Source: Antedon mediterranea (taxonomy: Eukaryota > Echinodermata > Crinoidea > Comatulida > Antedonidae). Taken from it: DNA of 64,000 bases. Within the stretch, counting starts at the first letter, position 1. Every line of letters begins with the position of its first letter. The position numbers were made by a program, and so were the translations under genes. The stretch covers positions 36,078,501 through 36,142,500 of the forward strand of contig NC_092672.1 of NCBI RefSeq assembly GCF_964355755.1. Direction: 5' to 3'. This document shows positions 36,440 through 46,430 of this stretch, one piece after another. The notes below the pieces were generated by a model that saw only the letters and a program-made list of their open reading frames with translations, had not been told where the DNA came from and made no database searches.

Positions 36440-38444
36440 ATGGAAGACAGCAACACTAACTATCAATTGCTTGAAGAGCTTACCGACGCAGTAATTGAAT
36501 TCCATAGTTGTTGCAGACAACCTAAGCTTTGCAGTAACATGATACTGATAGAACAGGAAATCATGGACAGTGGGCTGGGATACGGCCCGTTTCGCACCCC
36601 CAAAATATATGCAGTTGGAAGTAGGTGTGAAGGTATGCCTGACCATGTGTGTAACGACTTTGATCTAATGGCAACACTACAAGGTATAATGCCACAAGAT
36701 CCCATTATTTTATGGTCGCAGAACGAAGAACACAAAATGCAAAGATACTTTGTTGCTGAATTTATTTCAGAAGACCCAGTTTATATGAAGCTTAGGGCAA
36801 GCAAGCACTTCAAACAAACACTCTTTGGTCCCGATAGCATAGCAATTGATAATGACGGATACATGAAGACCGATATGTATAATGAAATAGTCAAGAGAAT
36901 ACCGTTTATTGAAATGCATGGCCCGGCACTTGTATGCAATGACCATGGAAATGCATTGCGAATGATTGATTTTGTACTTTGTTATAAATGTCAGTCATGG
37001 CCGTCAATTATTTCAAGAGAAAGAGACCGACTAACTGGCCATCACAAGAGCTATTACAAATGATATTACTTTCGGATTGTTTTGCCGTTCCAGTTGGACG
37101 CTATGGGAGTTCATCAAAAGATATTGAATGGAGACTATCATTTTCTGTAGCTGAAAAAAAACTAATTAACAATTTGAACGAACCTTTTCTATAGATGTCT
37201 GTTTGTTTTAAAAGCACTTAAGAACAGATATATTGATAATACCTGCAAACCAACGCCATTTTGTTCTTATTTCATAAAAACTGCGTGCTTATGGATGTGT
37301 GAAACAATTGAACACAATCATGGGTTTGATAAGAACTGTATTAAACTGGCTCATAAACTGCTACACACGTAAATATCTTCCACATTATTTTGTTCCTCAA
37401 CAAAATCTCATTAGTCATTTGTCAGAAGAATGCTGTGACCATGTAATAGAAGATTTGACAATGCTAAAAAGAGATCTCTGGGTAGTGGTGATGTCAAGTG
37501 TTATTGAGTGCCCTCAGGTGAAAATTGTCATCGGTGATAAATGTGTGATAACCTGAAGATCACATGATTATGATTTTGATTACACAGCCATGAAAACAAA
37601 CATATTGAAACACACTACAGCTGAAACATATATTTTACAAGCGATTTTACAGTTACGACCTGGAAGTAGATTTTATGATATCTATGAGCATTTGGAAGTA
37701 TCGAGGCTATAGCTAGTGGAGGCCTACATGATGGATTTGTTTCCTTATCATTGACTAATACTGCCGACGAAATTGGCAACCACCCGAAAATACTTGACCG
37801 TGTTAAGCGGATTGCAGAAAATATTCATAAAATAGTGCCAGGAGGCTTCGGAAAATCATCAAAACAGAGTCTCTATCGGTATTTAGGTGATCTGTTGATT
37901 TCCTTTATTGTCCGTTTTGAAAAAGAATTTCCCCGTTCAGATTTAAATCCCTACCTGGGCAAACCACTGCATTATTACAAATTAGGAAGTGAAATGGTCT
38001 TTCCTAATGGATGGAGTGACAATGGTATCGGCGGCAGAACTCTGTTTGAAATACCATTATTTAATGGGAAATTATGGAGAAGTAAATGAACTACTTGAAA
38101 TTGTTGTACCAAACATCATTTTCGAAGTAGAGGAAAATAAAGAGTTGATATCAAAACTTCCTAATATAGTTATACATTCGGAAGACTTTTCAATTCGTTC
38201 GACGTTCAAAAATTACAGGTTACAGCAACAGATCGAACTCGACACTATCTATCGGCTACATCCAGTTGCATTCGTCTTTTATTTAAAGGCATTAGTATCT
38301 TTTAAAGAGAGAGACATAGACAATGCTTATACTTTCATTAAACACATTTATGAATTGTTGGAAATTATTAAACATAATAAGCCTACATGGCGTTCCACTT
38401 CAATATTACTTACAATGACTTCCGCATGCGATATACGTACCTGA
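36440..38444 (+). pseudogene. Degenerate tandem paralog of the Mab-21/cGAS-like gene
   Basis: About 2 kb that aligns along its length with the intact gene downstream. The first 190 or so codons are open and keep the catalytic pattern (VGSRCEG, then DFD, then a later IDF). Comparison with the intact copy shows frame breaks: a 10-bp loss near 37010; a 1-bp gain near 37186 giving TAG at 37192; an 11-bp loss near 37320; a 2-bp gain near 37540 giving TGA at 37554; an 8-bp loss near 37558; a 2-bp gain near 37710; and a 2-bp loss near 38040. The last open segment runs to 38444 and its end differs from the intact copy. The remaining short ORFs here (36988-37194, 37299-37556, 37751-38089, 37989-38444) are pieces of this one dead gene. 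A truncated protein of about 207 residues holding only the catalytic core could still be made, but nothing shows that it is. Confidence 0.9.
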
Positions 38445-38711
38445 AAAAGCAGCGTCTCATGAGGGGGATTGTTCAATTACACCTTATATCGCAAGCTCAT
38501 CATATCATAAGATAGGAGTAATTCCTGCTGGATACATTTTTTTCATTTACATGTGTGAATTTTTCATCTTCCGAACGATCACTGGTTTCACAGTTATACC
38601 TGTAAGCTGATTTTACGTCCGAACACAGCTAAAGTGTTCTTTGGTACGGATGAACTAGTCCTAAGCCTACTCTGTATCGGAGTTAAAGGATATGCACTGA
38701 TTCTAGTCTTT

Positions 38712-38717
38712 AATAAA
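38712..38717 (+). terminator. Relic polyadenylation signal of the dead gene copy
   Basis: This AATAAA sits in the same context (TAATAAAA followed by CAAAATGGG) as the signal of the intact gene, so it is the paralogous site. Confidence 0.45.
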
Positions 38718-38988
38718 AACAAAATGGGAAAATCGATGGTTTTTATTTGTTGGGCTTTGAACGCTTTAAATTGCTTAACTGTATACGGACAACATCTTTT
38801 CCCAGATATTTTGTATTCAAATTCTTATTCTCTCGCGATGCCATTTGGGTAACCCGAATTTTTCCCGCAATACGGTTTATCCTACAAAATCCTTATTCCT
38901 CTACCGTCAGATATTTAGAAAAATGTGTTTAGATAAGAAAGATTAATTATACTATTGTGTTCCGTATTATGAAATAAATACATCTGGG

Positions 38989-39002
38989 CATGGAGGTATA
39001 TG
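38989..39002. mobile_element. 14-bp CATGGAGGTATATG insertion between 7-bp direct repeats
   Basis: ATCTGGG (38982-38988) and ATCTGGG (39003-39009) surround CATGGAGGTATATG. The paralogous site in unit 1 has a single ATCTGGG (36179-36185). The insert equals the 12-bp left arm of the 36028 hairpin plus TG, as expected if the hairpin centre was lost. Confidence 0.6.
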
Positions 39003-39237
39003 ATCTGGGTGATCTGATTTGTTTACACTTGATAGAATAAACGCCCAAAGTTTAAGTCTGAAGTATTATTTGTATGATATGAATAACAAAGAATTACTTT
39101 TATAAATACCAAACTGTTTTTTATGGAACAATAAATTCAAACCAAAGAAACAATGAAATGAGTGCAAAGTGCATTCGGTTGTTGTGTCTGTAGAATGACA
39201 AGAAGGATTTTAAGTGAATATCAAAAACTACAGTATT

Positions 39238-39914
39238 TATTATGTAAAGTATTGAAATACGTAATTGTAGAGGGAGCTAGATATTTGGTAGGCATGACCT
39301 TTAGCATATGTAATTAGAGGAGGAAGAAGGAGAAAGGTGGTATATGGTTAAAAGTGTTCATAAGTTTCGGTACGTTAATTTATGATTCTATTTGACAACT
39401 AGGCCTGTGTTAATATCGTTTTTCTAATTACCAACTGCAATGCAGTCTCAAAAGCTAGGCTAGTAGGCCTTATGGCCTACAGTAGTTACAGAACAGTGTT
39501 GTTGAACTTGAGGATACGCTCATCATACGTTATAACTTGTTTATGGCGTTATGCCGAGATCATATATTGTTGTTAGTTAAATCTTTATAGTCAATATATG
39601 ATTTGAGTTGCCTAGGCGGTTATATACTACAAACAAATTAATACTAGTAGTACTGCTGCTATATAAATAGTGTATTCTCCATTGACATTTTGTCAATCAA
39701 TTAGCTATACTTGGTGCATGGAGAACAGCTTGACTCTGATCCTTTGTATAGAATAGGCTAATCTGTTTGTTATTGTTTATTATTGTTTTAGAAACGTCTT
39801 TTAGTCAATATACGCAAGTTAAAGGATACAAATAAAGATACGTTAGAAGATTTTAATTTTGAATTATGATGAATCGTTATCTGCTTTGACTTTGCCTGTA
39901 CACTCTTACATATT
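39238..39914. other. 677-bp block present only in the intact copy, flanked by TATT
   Basis: Unit 1 joins CTACAGTATT directly to AAAACAAATACC, whereas unit 2 has 677 bp between the matching points. TATT occurs at both edges. The block could be an insertion with a 4-bp target duplication; its ends show a weak inverted match (ATTATGTAAAG against AATATGTAAGAG). It could equally be ancestral sequence lost from unit 1 by 4-bp microhomology. No GT-AG boundaries fit the join, so it is not a cleanly spliced intron. It has no long ORF and contains several GGCCTA motifs. Confidence 0.7.
39660..39670 (+). promoter_or_regulatory. Candidate TATA box for the nucleotidyltransferase gene
   Basis: TATATAAATAG lies about 260 bp before the start codon, within the block missing from the dead copy. 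It fits the TATA consensus, but such matches are common in AT-rich DNA, so this is only a candidate. Confidence 0.25.
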
Positions 39915-39930
39915 AAAATAAATACCAACT

Positions 39931-42039
39931 ATGGAGGACAGCAACAATACATATCAATTGCATGAAGAGCTTGCCGACGCAGTAATTGGATTCCATAGTT
40001 GTTGCAGACAACCTAATCGTTGCAATGTCATGCTACAACAGGAACTCATGGAAAGTGCGATCAAACACGATATGGGCTTAGCCCCAAAATTGTATTATGT
40101 TGGAAGTAGGTCTGAAGGTATGCCTGACCATGTGTGTAACGACTCTGATGTAATGCTACCATATTATGATTCTCCAATTATTTTATGGTCGCAGAAAGAA
40201 GAACATGAAATGCAAGGTGACTTTGTTGCAGAACTTATTTCAGAAGACCCAGTTTATATGAAGCTTAGTGCAACCAAGCACTGGGAACAAACAATGGATC
40301 CCAATAGCAGAAATAATAATGACGGATATCTGAACGCCTCGGCGTTCAAAAAACAGTTTGATGATATGTTATATCCGTTTACTGAACCGCATGGCCCTGC
40401 ACTTTTATATACTGAAGAAGGACAATTTAAATCGTTTGATTTTGTATTTTGTATGAAATGTCAGTCATGGCCATCAATCACAGAGGCTTACTTAGAGAGA
40501 AAGAGACCGACTAACTGGCCATCACAAGAGCTATTGCAAAAGATATTCCTTTCGGAATGTTTTATTGTTCCAGTTGGACGCTATTGGAGTTCATCAAAAG
40601 ACATTGAATGGAGACTGTCATTTTCTGTAGCTGAAAAAGAACTAATTTACAATTTGAATGAACCTTACTATAGATGTATGTTTGTTTTAAAAGCACTTAA
40701 GAACAGATATATTGATAATACCTGCAAACCAACGCCATTTTGTACTTATTTCATAAAAACTGCGTGCTTGTGGATGTGCGAAACAACTGAACACAATCAC
40801 TCAAATATTATGGGTTTGATAAGAACTGCATTAAACTGGCTCATAAACTGCTACACACGTAAATATCTTCCACATTATTTTGTTCCTCAACAAAATCTCA
40901 TTAGTCATTTGTCAGAAGAATGCTGTGACCATGTAATAGAAGATTTGACAATGCTAAAAAGAGATCTCTGGGTAGTGGTGATGTCAAGTGTTATTGAGTG
41001 CCCTCAGGTGAAAATTGTCATCGGTGATATGTGTGATAACCTTAAGATACCTAGATCATATGATTATGATTTTGATTACACAGCAATGAAAACAAACATA
41101 TTGAAACACACTAGAGCTGCGACATCAATTTTACAAGCTATTTCACAGTTACGACCTGGAAGTAGATTTTATGATATCTATGAGCATTTGGAAATATCAA
41201 GGCTAGCTACTGGAGCCCTACATGGTGGATTGTTTAACTCATCATTGCCTACTATTGCCGACGAAATGGGCAACCCCCCGAAAATATTGGAAATTATAGA
41301 AAACATTGTTGTGCCAATTACAGAAAATATTCATAAAATAGTGCCAGAAGGCTTCGGAAAAACATCAAAACAGTGTCTTTATCGGTATTTAGGTAATCGA
41401 TTGATTTCCTTAATTGTCCGTTTCAGAAACAAATTTCCCCGTACAGATTTAAGTCCCTACTTAGGCAAACCACTGCATTATTACAAATTAGGACGTGAAA
41501 TGGTCTTTCCTAATGGATGGAGTGACAATGGTATCGGTGGCATGGTACTGCTTTTGAAATACCATTATTCAATGGCAAATTATGAAATGGTAAAAGAACT
41601 ACTTGAAGATGTTGTACCAAACATCATTCTCGAATTAGAGAAAAATAAAGAACTAATATCAAAACTTCCTGGTATAGTTATACATTCGGACGACTTTCTT
41701 ATGTGTAGGCCTTGCACGTTTGAAAATGACAAGTTACATGAACACCTCAAACAAACCGCCGGAAATAAATTCTATCTGCTACATCCAGTTGCATTCGTCT
41801 TTTACCTAAAAGCATTAGTATCTCTTACAGAGGCAGACATAGGCACTGCTTATACTTTTATTAAAAACATGTATGAATTGTCGAAAATTAGTGAATTTCG
41901 TCCACTTTCCACTTTAAAAAAATTAATTGAACTGATTGAAATCGAAATTATAAAAACAGAAAGACTGCTTTACTTTCCGGATGCGTATACATCTGGTGAA
42001 TCCAGCATCCACAGACAAGGTGTTCTTTGGTACGGATGA
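39931..42039 (+). CDS. Mab-21/cGAS-like nucleotidyltransferase, intact, single exon (cGLR candidate)
   Basis: This is a 702-residue ORF without introns. Seen: a GS motif at residues 58-59 (VGSRSEG), an acidic pair D71/D73 (DSDVM), and a third acidic residue D170 (SFDFVF). Together these form the catalytic signature of the Mab-21/cGAS nucleotidyltransferase family. Further family landmarks are HGPA (154-157), MKCQSWPS (175-182), RPTNWPS (192-198), IEWRLSFS (225-232) and FIKTACLWMCE (274-284). Residues from about 320 to 702 look largely helical and include GWSDNGIGG (529-537) and LHPVAFVFYL (617-626), which I associate with C-terminal extensions of invertebrate Mab-21 proteins. Known: family members with the full acidic triad can make cyclic dinucleotides or oligonucleotides on sensing nucleic acid, while others are inactive developmental proteins. 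Inferred: a cytosolic innate-immune sensor. Ligand and product cannot be read from sequence. The start has A at -3 and G at +4, and the paralog upstream starts at the same place. Confidence 0.9.
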   Translation: MEDSNNTYQLHEELADAVIGFHSCCRQPNRCNVMLQQELMESAIKHDMGLAPKLYYVGSRSEGMPDHVCNDSDVMLPYYDSPIILWSQKEEHEMQGDFVAELISEDPVYMKLSATKHWEQTMDPNSRNNNDGYLNASAFKKQFDDMLYPFTEPHGPALLYTEEGQFKSFDFVFCMKCQSWPSITEAYLERKRPTNWPSQELLQKIFLSECFIVPVGRYWSSSKDIEWRLSFSVAEKELIYNLNEPYYRCMFVLKALKNRYIDNTCKPTPFCTYFIKTACLWMCETTEHNHSNIMGLIRTALNWLINCYTRKYLPHYFVPQQNLISHLSEECCDHVIEDLTMLKRDLWVVVMSSVIECPQVKIVIGDMCDNLKIPRSYDYDFDYTAMKTNILKHTRAATSILQAISQLRPGSRFYDIYEHLEISRLATGALHGGLFNSSLPTIADEMGNPPKILEIIENIVVPITENIHKIVPEGFGKTSKQCLYRYLGNRLISLIVRFRNKFPRTDLSPYLGKPLHYYKLGREMVFPNGWSDNGIGGMVLLLKYHYSMANYEMVKELLEDVVPNIILELEKNKELISKLPGIVIHSDDFLMCRPCTFENDKLHEHLKQTAGNKFYLLHPVAFVFYLKALVSLTEADIGTAYTFIKNMYELSKISEFRPLSTLKKLIELIEIEIIKTERLLYFPDAYTSGESSIHRQGVLWYG

Positions 42040-42099
42040 ACTAGTCCTAAGCCTACCCTGTATCGGAGTTAAACTATGAGCACTGAATATTCAGTCTTT

Positions 42100-42105
42100 A
42101 ATAAA
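42100..42105 (+). terminator. Polyadenylation signal AATAAA of the intact gene
   Basis: A canonical AATAAA lies 60 bp after the stop codon, within 3' flank shared by both gene copies. The equivalent AATAAA in the dead copy is at 38712-38717. Confidence 0.6.
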
Positions 42106-42278
42106 ACAAAATGGGAAAATCCAGGGTTTTTATTTGTTGGGCTTTGAACTCTTCAAATTGCTTAACTGTATACGAACATCTTTTTTCCGATATTTTGTAT
42201 CCAAATTCTTACTCTCTCGCGCTGCCATTTGGGTAACCCTAATTTTGGAAGGTCCTGCAACATGGTTTTACCCTGCAA

Positions 42279-42371
42279 TATCCTTTCCATATAAAGTGAT
42301 TCTTTTGAATTAAGATCAGCAACATAGTAACTTTGTATTTCGTGTTCTTCGTTTTGCGACCATAACAAATA
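42279..42371 (-). pseudogene. Inverted remnant of a third Mab-21/cGAS-like copy
   Basis: Read on the minus strand, about 30 codons (LWSQNEEHE, then VAD, then LYM) match residues 84-113 of the intact protein, with roughly 15 of 30 identical. The matching frame then runs on into unrelated sequence down to 42162, so only this stretch is homologous. It lies antisense about 240 bp beyond the stop of the intact gene and past its poly(A) signal. Weakly similar sequence at 38868-38900, at the end of the upstream unit, suggests the inverted piece was already present before the tandem duplication. Confidence 0.7.
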
Positions 42372-44027
42372 TATTTGAATGCTTATATATTATTTTTAAA
42401 CAAAAATTATCGTCAAAGGTCAAACGTTCAACATGTGACGTAGAGCTGGGTGGGGTGAAATTCGCTCAAGTTGATTTTAAATGGCAATGTTAGGGAAGTA
42501 TTCAGTAATGAATAGGTTTAATGATTAATGCTATCAATCTACTCCAATTATGTGAAGTAATAAATTAAATGGATACCAAACCAAAACATGGTCTCGAACA
42601 CCTGCAATGACTGGTGGGTTAAATGTACTTTTGCTATCAAACTGACCCCTTCCCCCCACTGGGTATCGTGAGATTAGTGAGAGATAAAAGTATAATTGTT
42701 AAAAGTATGTTAAATCATTAATGACACAATAAACACGACGATGATTTTGAGATAATTAAAATACAAATGATTTTAAAACCAATAGGCCTATCTAAGCTTG
42801 TTCTGATTGTATTATGTCTTTTGATGTTTTTTCATTATCGTGTTTTTTTAATGTTTTTAATGCTTTTTTTTTATATTTATCTTAAGAGCGTTGTCTGTGT
42901 ACAAACAACAAGTTTTAAATATTTTTATATATTTGATAATAAATGCTGTTCAAGCAGCGCATTCATTCATTGTATTAAACACATATAAATTGACCTATGA
43001 CCTATCAATATAAGATTTAATATTTCGACAAAACATCAATTCGGAAACAAATCGGGAAAACGGTGGTGGTTTAAGCTGACGATTTAGCCTATCATAAACT
43101 AAATTGTTTATTATTTTGTATAGCCTATATTTTTAAATAATGTATTTTATCATAATGTAATTTATCTATTTATTTTATGTATTTTATTTTAATTTAAGAG
43201 GGCTTCTGAATATCAACTGGCATTAATTTGTTAAGCTTGAAAGGTTACCCTCTATAAATAAAGTTGTAACAAAAATAAAAATAATATGGTATTAGAAGTT
43301 TTCGTTGCATTTTTATTTTTATTTTAGAAGAAAAAATGTTTCTACACCTGGGCGATTTTATCTATTGGACTTCATAAATGTTTTAATTTATTTCGACACC
43401 TACCGACAGTGACCAAGTATCACTCATTACAGAATTGGCCAAACTAATTAATTATAATAACTTTTAATTATTCATGGGTCAGCCTATTCGGAAAACCGTT
43501 AACGTATTTGTAACCACATGAAGAAATCCGGAAACAACTGGGTCTTCACAAGTGTCCCTTGCTCGTCCAGATTAATGTTTTGAGTAAGTTGACCTTCAAC
43601 AGATCAGCAGACTTTTTTTGTAAGAGTAGGTCAATCAAGTTCTTTTTCTTCAAGTTTTTGCTGTTTTCTTTCTAGTTTTTGTCGGAACTTCTGGATAGTT
43701 TTAGTGTAATCACATTTTTGGCTGTTTTAGTCTGATCTAAATTTTTTATTAGTTTTAGCCTAAATATGATTTATTTATTTTACGTTATTCGTACAATTTT
43801 AACACGCTGTGGCGTATTCACCTGTAGTATGTACAGTACGATTTACGACGGCTTAAATGTTTTTTGGTCGTTCGTTTTAATCTATAAAATCTTCAATTGA
43901 TTTTTTTCAGGCTCAATTAATTTATGCTTATTTACTTTGCAAATGTTGTATTGTATTTGGTGAGTTGTGAAATTTTTTACTTAGGCCTACTAACCTTTCT
44001 TATATTGCTTAATGTTCATTCTAACTA

Positions 44028-44066
44028 TAGGCCCCATTCATAGGCCCCATTCATAGGCCCCATTCA
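44028..44066. repeat. Perfect 3 x 13-bp tandem repeat
   Basis: TAGGCCCCATTCA three times without change. Confidence 0.95.
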
Positions 44067-45827
44067 TATGTGGTAAGCTGATGAGTTTCGCATAGACTGA
44101 AATGTACGTAATTATATTAGATAAATATTGCTATAAACACGGTAACATAACAGAGTACCGTCTTAAAGCTCAGGTACAGGCATGAATTTTAAATATAATA
44201 TCTGGTTAATTGTACATAAATCAAATATTTGTAACAGAAATCAAGACGAAAAAACATGAATTTCCCTTAATACTGTATGGTCAAATACAAAATTTGGCAA
44301 AATTCTGCCATAAAAACCAGGAAGACTTTTTTCAGTAGTTAGGTAGTTTAATCTAATGTAATAACATGTCTGGTGACTCCCTAGTAGGTGAAAAAAGATG
44401 GTGGATATACGGTGGATAATTTTTGCTATAGCATGAAAATCAAAATCTGAAGTTGAATAAAAATACCAGAAATGTAAAATTCAAGTTATATTACCTATAT
44501 TTAGTCATCTGATAACATTTTTTACCACGCCGTTTATTTTCATAGCTTTTTAAAATGCCTATCTAATTTACAACATTTGTGTACAAAAGAATAGAGATTT
44601 TACTGTGTAATTTGAACTATCCCCCCACTGATAAGAAAGTGCTTATTTTCAACAAGCTCGTGTAACACAAATAAAATCCCAAAAATTATGAAACATAGGG
44701 GAAACTATAGATCGATAATTATTGGAATGTATGATCAATAGAAATGTTTTGCCCGCACCTGGCCTTTAAAGCAATATAATAATTATAAAATGTTTTGAAA
44801 CTTTATTGAGGGCGATGGACAGACAGACATACCATGTCTTCATAGACTGTATCTAAAACAAAGTTGTCTAAAAGTTGAACATAAATGTGTTTTGTACAAG
44901 ACATCTGTTGATATTAGGAACACTCATTGCCTTGGAGATCCTTAGAGGAAGAGCAAGTTCAAAGGGTGAGAAATTGTTCAAATGCTTTTATCTTTGATAA
45001 ATGAATTTAGACATATCAATAAAATACACTTAGTCGTTAATTACATCACTCGATGATTAACCCTATTTCCGTCCGATTATTAAGGATTATGTAGTTTGAT
45101 CACAGATTTCCTTGTTATTCTAGCCTATTTTATTCCGTTTATTACCATTTTGTTATATTTATAATTACTGGGTATATAACGCAGTAATTGATTGATGATA
45201 ACTTAATTGATATTGTTGTTAATTACAGTTTTACGTTATTGATTTTCTACAGATGCTAGGAAATTTCAAAATTTCTTTTTTTGTTGATGTTCTAGGCACA
45301 GATAGGCCTATGATCACTTGTAAAAAATAAATAATGGCTTTAATACAGGTTTTTTTCATCAGAGCAATAATTTATTTCAACTTGTTTTCTTTCTTTCTTG
45401 TATTTAACCAAATAAACAATAATACCTGGTAAACAAATATTTTATTTAGACATTTAGGAATGAAAATTTAACAAACAATTCATCTTCTAAACATTAATGG
45501 TTAAATACTTTAAATGAATATGTAAGAGAAAATTATCTATTAGTGTAATAAATAATGTTATATCAACGATATTTTTTTCTAAACTTTTCAAAATGTCAGT
45601 CCAGAACAAGTGTTTAACATACATTTAAATTTAGGTAAAAATACAAGGAAACCTGTTTATTTTCAATATGATTTATGCACTGGGGCATGAGACAGATTTC
45701 ATATTTAGTAACATGATAGGCCTACAATATGTCCATCCTTTTCCATCAATTTTAACGCACATGCGTTCTGTCGATTTTGGTATTAATGTGAGAGGAATGT
45801 TACATTGATTATGACTTCTACTCAGAG

Positions 45828-45843
45828 CTCTCTCTCTCTCTCT
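45828..45843. repeat. (CT)8 microsatellite
   Basis: Uninterrupted CT run. Confidence 0.9.
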
Positions 45844-46320
45844 TTTATTTATTTATTAACATCTTTATACATGAATGATTACACAATCAGGTAAAAGAAA
45901 ACCTGTTTTACAAAACATCTGGGGAAAAAATAGTTTACTATTCTAATTCCACCTTCTCTCCAGCCAACTGGACTTTTCTTTTCCTTCTCCCAGAATTTGA
46001 CCCCAAGGTCACACTTTACATAAATTTCTTTTACAGAATATTTGTGATAAAAAGTCATGATACATAAATTCAATAACCATCGTTGAAGCGTCAATCAACT
46101 ATTTTTATGACGTCATACAATGTGTCGACACATTTTGTTATCAAGATAATATTAGGATAAAATAAAAATTACTGTAAAAATATTGCGACTTTTGTTTATA
46201 TCGTCTTTACACTACCTGCATCCTTTTTCGGTTTGTCCATGCTATATCTGGAGGATATAGTTAAGATACTTTATGTTTACATTTACATATATTTTGTAAT
46301 TGCGATAATTTTGTTTAATG

Positions 46321-46430
46321 ATGACTATTACTTTACTTGTCTTTTGAATGTATATTGTCCCTTACCATGCAATTCAGCAGATTTGCTGCCAATTGGTTTG
46401 TTTTTAATAAAGAATAATGAATAAAGAATA
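46321..46430 (+). repeat. Possible retroelement 3' tail
   Basis: AATTCAGCAGATTTGCTGCC, an internal palindrome, followed by TTTTTAATAAAGAATAATGAATAAAG resembles the A-rich repeating end of a non-LTR element. A similar AATAAAGAATAAATAATAAT-like end occurs at 47545-47575. Family unknown. Confidence 0.3.

Larger units (their letters stand above)
36092..38896 (+). repeat. Tandem segmental duplication, unit 1 (dead gene copy)
   Basis: This unit contains the 5' flank (about 36092-36420), the broken nucleotidyltransferase and the 3' flank (38631-38890). Its 5' flank matches 38900-39237 and its 3' flank matches 42016-42260, in the same order and orientation, with scattered substitutions and indels. 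Shared non-coding flanks on both sides point to DNA-level tandem duplication. The sequence 38445-38630 has no clear match in unit 2. Confidence 0.85.
38897..42275 (+). repeat. Tandem segmental duplication, unit 2 (intact gene copy)
   Basis: This unit directly follows unit 1, head to tail. It carries the intact gene and an extra 677-bp block just upstream of the start codon (39238-39914) that unit 1 lacks. Homology to unit 1 starts at the shared TTCCTCT...CAGATATTTAG stretch and fades around 42260-42275. Confidence 0.85.
42372..46320. other. Intergenic; nothing gene-like
   Basis: AT-rich sequence with a perfect 3 x 13-bp repeat at 44028-44066 and a CT microsatellite at 45828-45843. No supported gene. 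Confidence 0.5.

Noticed and set aside
39715-39725. CATGGAG match upstream of the intact gene
   Set aside because: No 7-bp direct repeat and no inverted arm around it.
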